64,000 nt of DNA from Catonia carolina (lineage: Eukaryota > Arthropoda > Insecta > Hemiptera > Achilidae): contig JAQMRL010000012.1 in assembly GCA_035578175.1 (NCBI GenBank), positions 20,270,671-20,334,670 on the forward strand. The letters are read 5' to 3'. Under the pieces are notes generated by a model, which worked only from the letters and a program-made list of their open reading frames with translations, made no database searches and had not been told where the DNA came from. Shown in pieces: positions 24,315 to 34,178 of this stretch; the stretch's first letter is position 1; each line of letters starts with the position of its first letter. The position numbers and the translations under genes were made by a program.

Positions 24315-24800
24315 TATTTCTAACCACCAGAATATGGTAACATAAAACACTTACCAATGTTTATAGCGCTTTCGTGTATCTTGTACACATCTTCAGTAAA
24401 TTAAAATTTATTCTATGTCAAAATTTAAAACTTCCTGTTCCTACCATGGTAGATAAGGAATAGTCGATTCGTATATTTAAAACAGTCTTGCCAACTTAAT
24501 CAGTTGATTGTCATATTCAATTTGTGTTTCATTAATTTTTCCCTGTTATTGTATTTATAAATATAATATTTTTCCAAAATTTCAGTTTCATTTTGTCTGT
24601 TATTTATTTCTAATATTTCTAGATTATTTTTTATACTCGACATATTATGTTTATTTTTGATCATGTGTTCAGTTACATTGGAGAATTTTCGATTTCCTTT
24701 TTCATAGTTTGAATAGTGTTCTGTAAACCGTTTTTTAAAATATTTTTTTATGTTACCATATTCTGGTGGTTAGAAATATATATTTCAATTTTAAATAATA
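24315..24800 (-). mobile_element. Penelope-like element fragment (family B) with inverted terminal repeats
   Basis: Coding part on the minus strand, about 24757-24500: YFKKRFTEHYSNYEKGNRKF, then NVTEHMIKNKHNMSSIKNNL and EILEINNRQNE..ILEKYYIYK, the C-terminal part of a GIY-YIG endonuclease as carried by Penelope-like retroelements. About 35 bases ('aaccaccagaatatggta', 24333-24350) at the left return inverted at 24750-24785, as in PLE pseudo-LTRs. RT and the GIY-YIG catalytic N-part are missing. A hammerhead motif follows the frame. Confidence 0.65.
24353..24404 (-). ncRNA. Hammerhead ribozyme motif, PLE family B, copy 1
   Basis: Minus strand: CTGAAGA (24396-24390), one T, helix II GTGTA-CAAGA-TACAC (24388-24374), GAAA (24373-24370), short self-complementary helix III GCGC (24369-24366), then TA with predicted cleavage between 24364 and 24363. 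Helix I pairs TTTA before the core with TAAA after the site. All invariant core bases are present; the extra T before helix II is a departure from textbook cores. Confidence 0.65.
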
Positions 24801-24901
24801 TGGCTGTTTAAAATCCTACATAGGATGTTTGATAAAATTATAATTTTATTTTATAAAAATTTTGTATTAATTTTCATTTACAATGTGTCACTTTGTTTCA
24901 G

Positions 24902-25062
24902 GCTGGTGATTTATTCTCAGTCGCCGATCAAGAAATAGTCAGCGATTTAACGGAAGTTGTTAATACTATAGCCGAGATTACAAGTTTACCCGATTACGTA
25001 CACAATGACAATGATCAAAGTGTCGTCGAAATTTGTATCACACGAGTTACTTCTGCTATCAG
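24902..25062 (+). CDS. melt: melted coding exon 2 (residues 17-70)
   Basis: Follows tttgtttcag and ends AG|gtaac. Reads AGDLFSVADQEIVSDLTEVV... to VVEICITRVTSAI with NDNDQS just before it; this is among the most conserved stretches of the family. Length 161 bases, enters in phase 0 and leaves after two bases of a codon. Confidence 0.93.
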
Positions 25063-25189
25063 GTAACATTTAACAAAACTAGATTTTGTTTTTTTTTTAA
25101 ATTTACTTGAGTTGTTAAATTATCATTCTCTTTATTCATCTTTCAAGTTTCCTTGGATCAGGCTAGTGATCATATTAAACAAAAAAAGT

Positions 25190-25265
25190 AAAAATCTGGT
25201 GTGAAAGACTCACATGACTTTCTCTTGCTAATGTAAATAATGAACAATATAACTTATGTTTAATC
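25190..25265 (-). repeat. ACTTTCTCTTGCC-family end fragment
   Basis: 'ctggtgtgaaagactcaca' then 'gactttctcttgc' (25196-25221); only the hairpin end of the family survives. Confidence 0.65.
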
Positions 25266-25439
25266 ATTTGCGTTAGAGCTATAATGTAAAGGTGTGGATT
25301 TATCTTAATACTTGTTTTAAATAACGTAAACCGAAGGACAAATACATTTATGTGTAAAGATGAAACATTAAACTGTCTTAAACGGAAGGATGAACTGGGA
25401 AACACGAAAATAAAGGAACATGAGGTAACTTCTGTATAA

Positions 25440-25935
25440 AATATGCATTAAGACAACTTATAATTAGTACTGTCACCATCGCCTCCTTTGATTAGGTACT
25501 TTGCAGCAGGGTAACAAAGCTTCCGACATAATGTCAGAAGGAAGCTACCCACTGACATAATGTCAGAAGGCCTGTGTTGGCACTGCAGAGGGCTAGTACC
25601 GCCCCTACCACAGTGCTCTGGTGACTATATTAGAGCGCTCCAATTAGGTTGATTATTATTACATTCCGCTCTACAGCTTTGACGATTAGCACACCATTGG
25701 CACCACCGGGCTACCGGACTCTGACAAAGATTCATCGATGACTCTCAAGAGAGAAGATGGTACTTCCGCTTGCTGACCTGCTACTGTGACCGCTATAGAA
25801 CGGGACTGTCGTGGCCCACAGCGATATTTCAACCAAGCCTTGTGCCCACCAGATTTCGATGAAGCAGCCTTCAATGCACTACTGCGAGGGAAGATGACAT
25901 CTCTGCTGAAGTTGTTTTAAAATATTTTCTAATGT
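25440..25935. mobile_element. GC-richer foreign segment, possibly an LTR-element piece
   Basis: This block is clearly richer in G and C than its surroundings and interrupts LINE remains. 'gacataatgtcagaagg' occurs twice (about 25528 and 25554). A minus frame and a plus frame (GPQRYFNQALCPPDFDEAAF near 25815-25875) are open but not recognised. An LTR followed by gag is one reading; I cannot show LTR ends. Confidence 0.3.
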
Positions 25936-25939
25936 TATT

Positions 25940-27240
25940 AAAAAGTTATCTAATGAACAGAAAATAAATCTCTAAATAGATTAGATGGTTAAACAATAAC
26001 CTGGTTTCAAATCTAAAACAATCTTTAGAATAAAGCTGTATCTGTTTCCACTTTACATGAATCACTTTTGTACTTCTTATCAATGTACACAACAATACCA
26101 TCTGCTCTATGTTTATTATTACATTTCTCAATTAAATTATAGTTGTCAATCATATACAAAATAACTTCATCCTCATAGACCCATATTTTAGTTAATATTA
26201 TAATGTCTGTGTTTTTTTCATTAATAGAACTTAAGAAGACTAAAAATTGATCAAAATTGTCGCGCAAACTAGAGATATTCTGTTGAATTACATATAACTT
26301 ATTTTTATCGTTAAAAAACTTAACTAATTTTGTGTACACTTCTGACATCTACATAGTAAACAAAAATTACAATAAAATTTAATAATAATACCAAAAATTT
26401 CTTCCACGTTTTTTAAAAATGTCATTACAGTTTATTCCCATCATCGTGAGTTGTCATTTTCTTAACAGGGGCACCATCCTCCTTCCTCATCAGTATTGTT
26501 CCTTCTCATATCCACAGATACTTGAAACCCTAATCTCTCTTGTGTTGTTTAGCTTGTGCAAGTAGTTGTCTTCTTACTGCTGTAAGACTTTCATTAATAT
26601 ATATTCGGTCTTCTTGTGAATATCCAAATTCCTTTATAGATAGAGATCGTTTTACCCTCCTTTGTTGCAATAATAAACATTTGTTAGTTCTAGTGAATTT
26701 ACTGATTATTCTAGGTGGGGTGTGAGAGTTAGTTCTTACAGGCAGTCTGTGACGTACAAAAAAAAAATCAATCATTTCCTCTTTAATTTCCACGTCTAAG
26801 GCTGCACCCACTTTCTTAACAACATCGATAATATAGAGATAATCTTGAGGTATGCCATAAATTTCTACTCAGTTTGATCTCGCATACTGCTCCATATCAT
26901 CCATTTTATTTTCCAATTGTTTGACTTTATTCCCCAGCATTATATTCTCATTTTTCAATTCCTCAATTTTTTCCAGACACTGAGTTAATAACTTGTGCTT
27001 ACAGATTCAAGCTTTATTTTCTGGTATTAACTGATTTCTAAACTCAATTGAGGTTCCTAGTTCAGTTTCTAGTCTTCTCCTATCCTTACTCACCTCCTCC
27101 AATATAAAAATCACATCAGAAATACTTGCTTTCTCTTCCTTAGCCGCTGTCATAGCAATTAAACTTCTTCTTGTAGTCTCAAAGCAGGATTTAACACCTC
27201 CAAATTTGGTTTGAGGATACAAGAAATTCAATATCTTATT
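25940..27240 (-). pseudogene. CR1-like LINE, ORF1 and start of ORF2
   Basis: ORF1 remains (27231-26530): a coiled-coil part with SISDVIFILEEVSKDRRRLE, and a C-terminal domain HRLPVRTNSHTPPRII..LLQQRRVKRSLSIKEFGY then IYINESLTAVRRQLLAQAK, the arrangement of CR1/Jockey ORF1 proteins (FP-like C-terminus). ORF2 starts near 26348: YVIQQNISSLRDNFDQFLV, then NTDIIILTKIWVYEDEV (endonuclease). The element is cut at about 25940 by the GC-rich segment. Confidence 0.65.
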
Positions 27241-27733
27241 TAGTTATCTGAATACAAGAACCATGGGAAAGCCTCGTGCAGTCTGTACAGGTTATTTTAG
27301 GACTAGTTCATGAAATACATTTCCGACACACAGAACAGTCTTGATATTTTAAGAAATTCAGTAATCTCTACAGAAAATAGACTGTGTTATAATTATTTGT
27401 TTTTTCTGTATTATATATTCAGTGTATTATTCATTAGTCAGTTTTAATAAATTTCATAAACACTGTACTAAAGTAAATTGCTAGTTCCAATTGAATAGAT
27501 TCCAAAGTTAAATAGAAAATAAATTTATTAATATTACATCATACAACCTGCTCATAAAGGAGCAATTACCAAATACATCCACTCACTTTGAACTCCAATC
27601 ACAAACTGATATTCATTTAGGGCAAGAGAAAGTAAAAAATAACCTCACTATTATTAATTTTGCTGTAAACTCTTTTCTCCCAGTGTGATAATTATTTCAT
27701 AATTTAATTTTATTTATGTTGTTTTTATTACAG

Positions 27734-27878
27734 AGAAACTAGTAGTATTGAGCAACATGCTGAAGCTTTGGTCGCCTTACTTGAAAGTTGCTTAAATCAT
27801 AATTTGAAACCTTTAAATAAAGATGAAGATCCGCCACATGCCAAAATATCTTCCGACATAATCTCTTGTATATTTTTG
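27734..27878 (+). CDS. melt: melted coding exon 3 (residues 70-118)
   Basis: Acceptor ttattacag, donor gtaagt. Reads [20 protein letters not shown], then [19 protein letters not shown], a helical-repeat segment conserved in Melted/VEPH1. Ends in phase 0. Confidence 0.93.
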
Positions 27879-28082
27879 GTAAGTTATTCTTTGAAATATT
27901 TTGTTTATTTAAGTCCAATAAGTTTAGGTTAAATGCCAGTGTAATGTAACTGGGTAACGATTTCTGAAAATGTCTTGTTATGTTGTTGTATTGTTTATAT
28001 TTGTTATTGGTACACGTAAATAAATAAATTGAAATATATATTTCTATTTCTAACCACTAGAATACCGTAACCGATAACATTT

Positions 28083-28134
28083 AACAATATTTATAGCACT
28101 TTCATGTACCTTGTACACATCGTCAGTAAATTAA
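28083..28134 (-). ncRNA. Hammerhead ribozyme motif, PLE family B, copy 2
   Basis: Minus strand: CTGACGA (28126-28120), T, helix II GTGTA-CAAGG-TACAT (28118-28104, with a G-U pair at the base), GAAA (28103-28100), then GTGC and TA. The variable seventh core base differs from copy 1 and helix II changes to a wobble, yet the invariant bases are kept. Confidence 0.6.
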
Positions 28135-28221
28135 AATTCTTTAAACATTTTTTTTCACATCAAAATTCAAAACTTCCTACTCCCACCATTTTTGAATTTT
28201 GATGTGAAAAATTTTTTAATT

Positions 28222-28270
28222 TTAATTTGCTGAAGATGTGTACAAGATACACAAAAGCGCTGTAAACATT
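28222..28270 (+). ncRNA. Decayed hammerhead motif, PLE family B, copy 3
   Basis: CTGAAGA (28230-28236), helix II GTGTA-CAAGA-TACAC (28238-28252), but AAAA replaces GAAA at 28253 and TG replaces TA at 28261-28262. The G12 loss should abolish cleavage. Confidence 0.5.
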
Positions 28271-28499
28271 GGTAAGTGTTTTCTGTTACCGTATTCTGGT
28301 GGTTAGAAATAGAAATATATATTTCAATTTTAAATAATACAGCTGTTTATAATCCTGTGTAGGATGTTTGATAAAAAATAAAATAATAGTAAATCTTTAT
28401 AATGCATCCTGCAGTTTGAAATTATTTCTATTTCGTATAGGCTAATGAATTAATATAATATCACCAACCATCTTTTTAAACTGTGTCACCTTTATTTTT

Positions 28500-28548
28500 A
28501 TTCTTACTTACACGTGTTTCGGTGGATCCACCATCATCAGAGTAAATA
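28500..28548 (-). ncRNA. Hammerhead ribozyme motif, PLE family A, copy 1
   Basis: Minus strand: helix I strand TTTACT, core CTGATGA (28540-28534), T, helix II GGTG-GATC-CACC (28532-28521), GAAA (28520-28517), helix III CACGTG (28516-28511), TA (28510-28509), predicted cleavage before AGTAAG, which pairs with TTTACT. Every invariant core base is present. Helix III without a loop suggests that it works as a dimer. Confidence 0.72.
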
Positions 28549-28691
28549 AAAAAATTGAAACTAAAAAATTTTTATCTCACTTATTTAAAATTTACAGAAG
28601 ATGATACATCTTAAGTCACTTGCATAAAACTGTTTTATACAAGTGACTGAAGATGTATCATCTTATTTAAATTTTTTAGTTTCAATTTTTT

Positions 28692-28738
28692 TATTTACTC
28701 TGAAGATGGTGGATCCACCGAAACACGTGTAAGTAAGA
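28692..28738 (+). ncRNA. Hammerhead ribozyme motif, PLE family A, copy 2
   Basis: Plus strand: CTGAAGA (28700-28706), T, GGTG-GATC-CACC (28708-28719), GAAA (28720-28723), CACGTG (28724-28729), TA (28730-28731), cleavage before 28732. It differs from copy 1 only at the variable seventh core base. Confidence 0.72.
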
Positions 28739-28826
28739 ATAAAAATAAAGGTGATGCAGTTTAAAAAGAAGGTTGGTGAAATTATTATATTAATTCATTA
28801 TATGAACTAGAAATAAATTTAGTAGT

Positions 28827-30188
28827 AATGAGTGTTTTATTAAGGATGCAACCCTATATGAAATATGACACAATCTATTAACAAATTTTTACATCTATTA
28901 TTATTATTAGTTGTGTACGAATTCATTACTTAACAAATGAATAACGAATTACAATAATTTTTACATTTAATAACTTTAACTTCACAGTAGATGTTGGAAG
29001 TGATTTCCCACAACTTGAATACAGATTTGCACTCCGTTTCATGATGTGTGCAGTAACTTATCTTAAAGTTAGTTCATTAATGTTTGAAATTGCGCTTTCA
29101 ATGTTTGCTTTTAATATATCAATCATATGAGGATTGTTTCTGTAAACTATGCCTTTTAAAGAACCCCATAGGAAAAAGTAAGCTGCTGTAAGATCTAGGA
29201 TCTTGGGAGACCACAAATCTTTTGATGCTAAGCGATGATTAAAAAATTCCCATCGCATTGCTAGTGTTTCATTTGCAGTAAGATGTGTAGCACTGTCATG
29301 CTAAAACCAACATTCTCGGTCGTCCAAATTTAACAACCAAATGAACTGTTGGATCAAATCATGATGAACTACACTGTCTATAGTACTGCTAAAAAATAGC
29401 CCTATTATTTGGCGCAAGGAAACTGTACACCAAACGCCAATTTTACATGAGTGCAATGATTTTTCATGGACAACATGAGGATTTGTAGCTCTCCATTTTC
29501 TGCTGTTCTGATTATTCACGTAGCCATCCAAATGAAACTACACCTCATCACTAAAATAAAAATTATCCAACAGTTGAATACCATTTTCATCAACCAAAAT
29601 AGAAACCAATGACAATATTATTCAAATTTTTTGATTGTCCGGAGCTTTCAGTTCATGAGTTATGCCAATGTGATAAGGATGCAAATGTAACTTTTTCGTA
29701 GCTCTGAAAACAGTTCTTAATGGTAGCTCAGCTTGTGATGACAATCTTTTAAGCAATTTTTTGGGTGATTGAGTCAAACGATTGTTCAAATCTTCGAGAA
29801 CTTCCATGGTTAACTTTGTTGGTTGGCGAGATGATTTCTTATTGAGTACACTACCAGTTTTATGGGATTAATTGATCAAATGTAATTTTGTCAACTTATT
29901 AGAAACAGCATAACAGGGAAATTCCTACTGACACATTTGTAAGGTTTACACACTATAAGTCTCTACAATAAACATGCGTTCATCATTGGAAAAAACCGTA
30001 GCTGACACAGCATAACGAAATGACTGCTGTGATGGCACTAATGCATGATTAGTACATTTCAATTGTCTCAGCCACAGTACACCCCTTCAGTACTCAGTTG
30101 CCAACTTAGGTTGGGAGACAGAAAATTTACCCATGTATTACTTTTACCTTTTGGCACTCAGGGTTGTGTCCTTAATGAAACACCCCAT
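28827..30188 (-). pseudogene. mariner-like transposon relic
   Basis: Ends 'gtgttttattaaggatgcaa' (28832) and the inverse of 'gtgtttcattaaggacacaa' (right end about 30188). Minus-strand transposase remains: SPKKLLKRLSSQAELPLRTV near 29780-29710, KWRATNPHVVHEKSLHSCKI near 29500-29440, then DRECWF, ending with SPKILDLTAAYFFLWGSLK near 29200-29140 and NNPHMIDILKANI. The position of the last catalytic Asp (PPDFFLW in relatives) is Tyr, and frames are broken: inactive. Confidence 0.75.
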
Positions 30189-30452
30189 TTTGTATCTTTA
30201 ACCCTTTCCACTCATATTTGCATTGTGATTCTCCTCCACTTGTAATTATTTTCCATTTTGTTGATATCCTGTTACAATTATCTTACTTATGATGTTTTGT
30301 TGTTAGTTTTAAGAGCATGCAATACATTTTATGTTTGATATTACTTTAACCCTTATCCGTCGGATAGCCAATACAGTAGTATCCATTTAATACACTCACG
30401 GCTAAAACGATTTTCTGCTTAAAACGCGGTTTTCATGAAGTCCCTTGATTAA

Positions 30453-31612
30453 CACTTTCACTGAGCTATGGATGTAGAACCGTTATTTGAGCTATCCGGT
30501 CTCTGAGACCGGTCAGTGTGTTTGGTTTTTACCGGTCAATTTATTAACTATTTCTTATTTAATACATATTTTTAGTAAACATATTTAATGGGGAACGTAT
30601 ATAAAAACAATTAAACATTTTTATTTTTGTATTTGCAAACCTTTAAATATAGAAAATTACAAAATGAAATACTGCTGCTGTTGTACTACAAACAAAAAAA
30701 CTCTTGATCACATCGAAAATTTAATTTAAAAAGAACTATTATGATAAAATAATACTTTGTAAAATGTTATAGAGTAATTTGCTATAAATGGATGATAATA
30801 AACAAAAGAAATAACAGTTCAGTTTATGAGTTTACACAGTATTTTGCACATTTATAGCAGACTTTGCAACTGCACTCTAAACAAACGGGATTAGAACACT
30901 TAATGCATTTATATTGGGTTTTCCTCTCTGGAATAGATGGACACTCGCTGCACGTTTTTCTCTTCTCCATTCGGTCGGAAGGGACTTGTTCCTCTATTGC
31001 ATGAACAGGGTTATTTTCTGCCAACACCATCAAAATAGTTTGCCTCAAATCTCGCCGGAGATTGGGAATTTGTAGTCTTCTCTGAAGGTGAGGTCTGATA
31101 AGGTCATAGGCCAAGGCTTTGACGAATTCAAAACGTGAAGTCACTTTATGAACTTGAATCACTTTCATTTAGCAACACAAAGTCTGGATCTGCATCGGGA
31201 TCGTGTATTTCACTCTGAATATCTGAATCATCTAAACTAGACTCATCATCCAGCATTCTACTTACACAAACGGCAAAATCATCGTCTTCCACGTGTGCAG
31301 ATCGACTGTTAGAAGGTCAATCCATTTCACTAACACTGACGCACTAACACTTATATGAGCTATCCGGTATACAGGACCGGCTAATTAGTACACGATAACT
31401 GAGCTATCCAGTATGACAGACCGGGTGGTTTTCAAAAAGCGGTTGTCACCAGAGAACGACTAACGGAAACTTAACTAACGCTAGTGTTTAGTGAAGAGGG
31501 GGAGTTAGAAGTCAGCTACTGAGCCTATGAACGGCCTTGAACAAACTGGGCGGAAACTTTGGAAAACTTAATATACCTCCCGGTCTGAGAGACCGGTAGC
31601 TCAGTTAAAGTG
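30453..31612 (-). mobile_element. Internally deleted piggyBac-like transposon
   Basis: Flanked by TTAA on both sides (30449-30452 and 31613-31616). Terminal repeats CACTTTCACTGAGCTA and the inverse of CACTTTAACTGAGCTA agree at 15 of 16 bases. Subterminal motifs 'gagctatccggt' recur near both ends. It holds only the first and last parts of the transposase (next entry), so it is non-autonomous. Confidence 0.8.
30829..31325 (-). pseudogene. piggyBac transposase, N- and C-termini joined by deletion
   Basis: Near 31325-31155 the minus strand reads an acidic N-terminus (FAVCVSRMLDDESSLDDSD, then DPDADPDFVLLNESDS; TGA at the third codon). From about 31168 to 30829 it reads the C-terminus: LAYDLIRPHLQRRLQIPNLR, then TCSECPSIPERKTQYKCIKC and SNPVCLECSCKVCYKC, the cysteine-rich DNA-binding domain. 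The whole DDD catalytic core is absent. Confidence 0.75.
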
Positions 31613-32041
31613 TTAATAAGGTAAAGCACGTGTGTATTTTTCTGCTTAATACGCATTTAATCCCGCCTAATATGCGCTCAAAATAAATGACTATTTTAAA
31701 AAAAAATTATGGAAATTTTGTTATTAGTTAAACAGTATTTATGTACTTATGTATTAACCGTGTTGTTTTTTTTTTTTTTTTTTTAATTAACGTGATGTTC
31801 AGAACATTTATGTTTATTTATGTACTACATATAACCTATATGTAGCCTAATTATTGTTATTACTATTTTCTCACATAACGCAAGAATGTTAAAACATTCA
31901 CACTTTTCTGCCTTCAATAATGATTTCTTTAAAAAGCACTCTCCTAAGACTGTCTTAACTGCTTTTTAGCCAAGACGATTTCCCGCCTAAGACGCTAATT
32001 TGTGTCGGACCCATGAAAATCGTATTAAACGGATTATACTA

Positions 32042-33506
32042 TATATTGTTGTTGGATGTGTGTAGTACTCAACAGTTTGTGTAATAGTGAAGGTCAATGA
32101 ACGCACACAACAGTGAGCTATAGTTATATAGTAGCTGAATGTATGAGGAAAAGTTAAGCTATTTAGAAAACCTATACGGTTAGTGGGAATTTTTCTACTG
32201 ATTTGTGAATATTGTGGTGCTGCTGAATGGCGAGGCTTTTGAAGAAAACCGTTTAAGGGCCGTAGCTCATCTAAAAATATATTTATAATGTGTTTGAAAG
32301 TTTGAATGGTAAGTGCAGCTACTTGGTTTAATAATATTCTTTTTATCAACGCCGGTTGAGTTGAAAATGATCTGAGAAGTGTATAAACCATCTGAGATTC
32401 GTAGAATAGGCAATTTTCAGACACTTGTTCCCATTCCAATTACAATGTTCTACGTTATCATTTCTTTTTTTTTTATGCACGTGTTCACTAAATTTTGTGC
32501 TTTCATTTAATAACATATGTCGTATAAATAACTGTAGGAATAGGTCAATGACATCAGCTCAAGGAGTGCAGTTTTTTCTCCCTTCCTCACAGCCACAGCC
32601 AATCACTATTCGCTTGACTCTCACTTATGCTTGTATAGTCGTATAGTATGGTAAGCGACTTCCTTATTAGGGCGTTGGATATATCAAATTTTTCGCTAGA
32701 CATTTTTCTATAATACCAAATAAAAAATATATAAATAAAAATAATTTATTGCCAAACTTTGACAAAAATCGCGTGACTTTGCGTAAATTACGACAATTTT
32801 TTTGTAAATTCGCTTTAACTGGTGTAAAAAAATGGAGTTTCATGGTTTTTTTTAAACATCTCTTAAAGTTTTCTTAACGTCTTATAAAAATTTTAAATGT
32901 TTTGGATTAAAGAAGCATAAGAAAAACCAAGTCTATTGGCACAATCTCATGATTAGTGTTAGAAGAGTTATTATTCTCAAATCTGTTCATCGCACAAGGG
33001 TTAACATTCAAGTTTTGAAAACTAAACAATAAATATAACCTGCAAAACGTATACTGCTGTTCTAAAAACTAATTTAAAATAATTATGCAACTTGAAAATG
33101 ATATCTAACACTGAATAAAAACGTGCAAAAATATTCTGAAATTTATTTTTGTGTGATTTTGCCATGTAAAACTACGTAAAAACATTAACTACTGATCAAC
33201 TTAAAACTAGTAACACAAAATAACGCAAACTATACTACGCACTTCGAAAACTAAATTAGGTTAGTTTATTTGGTACAGTGACATTGTTTGAATCAATTAT
33301 ATATATATCTGTATCGAAACTTTTTATTGTTGATTGTCACAAAGAAGAAGACATACATAAAATTAGTTCATATAATTTTTAACAGCTAATTAATTTCAAT
33401 TTACTGACATTTATATTATTGACAATTTAACCGTACCTACGATATTATGCCTGTAGAGTGACATGCTACGTACGTAACTATAATCTCATTTTTCTTTTTT
33501 TTTTAG
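32042..33506. other. Intron 3, no feature recognised
   Basis: Open frames at 32439-31987 (minus) and 32425-32646 (plus) have no motif and are compositionally random. From 32650 on the sequence is plain AT-rich intron leading to the exon 4 acceptor. Confidence 0.5.
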
Positions 33507-33681
33507 AATTACGGCAGAAAAGATGTGATGAAGCGAGCATTGCCAGTCGCTGTTAAATTTTTACATAAAGGTAACAAAGAGCTGTCAAGGAATATGGCGT
33601 CATATTTATCATTAGCTGCTATTGATAATGCTGATCTATTGTCAAAGCACATTCAATTGATTATTGATTCTATTATTTCAG
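33507..33681 (+). CDS. melt: melted coding exon 4 (residues 119-177)
   Basis: Acceptor with a strong T-tract (tttttttttag), donor gtaagc. Reads NYGRKDVMKRALPVAVKFLH and SRNMASYLSLAAIDNADLL, then HIQLIIDSIIS. Armadillo-like helices are the usual prediction for this part of the family. Leaves after one base of a Gly codon. Confidence 0.93.
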
Positions 33682-33899
33682 GTAAGCAAATCAAGAATAT
33701 TCTTGATTATTTATGGTAAGTTGTTTTCGTTTAGTGTTAAATATGTAGCTACGATGTTGTTCTTAATTTTATTTAGTAAGATCTCAACAAACTAGCTCAG
33801 TTAAAATGAAAATTTATGAAAATTATTAATTAAATGAATGAAAAGAAAAATTGATTTCTATTGAATTCATTGAAATAGCTCTCCTAAAATGGCTTGCTT

Positions 33900-34178
33900 A
33901 TTTAGTCTATATCTACATATAGTACGTTTGTTTTAGGAAGAAGCTTGTAAGGGGTGGGCGAGTAGGTAGAGTAGGGATAGTTTCAAAGGGGCAAGTGTTG
34001 TCTCCTTCTCACTTAATGATCATTCCCTCTCTTTCTAACCGTATACTATGTTACAACTACGAGGTGCTTCCCCCACCACTGAACAGAACAGCTCAGTGGC
34101 ACACAGCGTTGGAGGGAAAGCTTCTAGCTAGAACAAATGATCTTTACATATACACCGCTGAGCGTGGGTAGAATAATT
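33900..34178. other. Unidentified GC-richer intronic segment
   Basis: About 280 bases with higher G and C than the rest of intron 4, starting near 'aggaagaagcttgtaagg' and ending before the repeat copy. Could be a SINE or host sequence; no promoter boxes found. Confidence 0.25.

Larger units (their letters stand above)
28028..28340. repeat. Inverted PLE terminal repeats (family B), about 150-bp arms
   Basis: Near-palindrome: the arm from 28028 ('aaccactagaataccgta' at 28056) is mirrored to 28335 ('ttaccgtattctggtggtt' at 28288). It matches the ends of the PLE fragment at 24315-24800 but has no coding part. Both arms carry a hammerhead-like core. Confidence 0.75.
28385..28812. repeat. Inverted PLE terminal repeats (family A)
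   Basis: Arms from about 28440 to 28800 mirror around 28615: 'cacgtgtttcggtggatcc' at 28511 is answered near 28729. The left flank 'tttataatgcatcctgcagt' (28396-28415) also flanks the PLE at 40505, tying this to the same family. No coding part. Confidence 0.75.
30374..32041. mobile_element. pogo-like element hosting a piggyBac
   Basis: Left end CAGTAGTATCCATTTAATAC (30374) after TA; right end is the inverse of 'agtataatccgtttaatac' at about 32041 followed by TA. No transposase was seen; a plus/minus unrecognised filler remains, with 'cgcctaatatgcg' and 'cgcctaagacgc' near 31665 and 31985. The piggyBac at 30453-31612 lies near its left end. Confidence 0.45.

Noticed and set aside
24315..24800. 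Simple MITE reading of the inverted repeat
   Set aside because: It has GIY-YIG coding sequence and a hammerhead core, which fit a Penelope-like element better.
31987..32439. Minus-strand frame of 150 codons
   Set aside because: No motif, starts and ends in transposon or intron sequence; probably chance.
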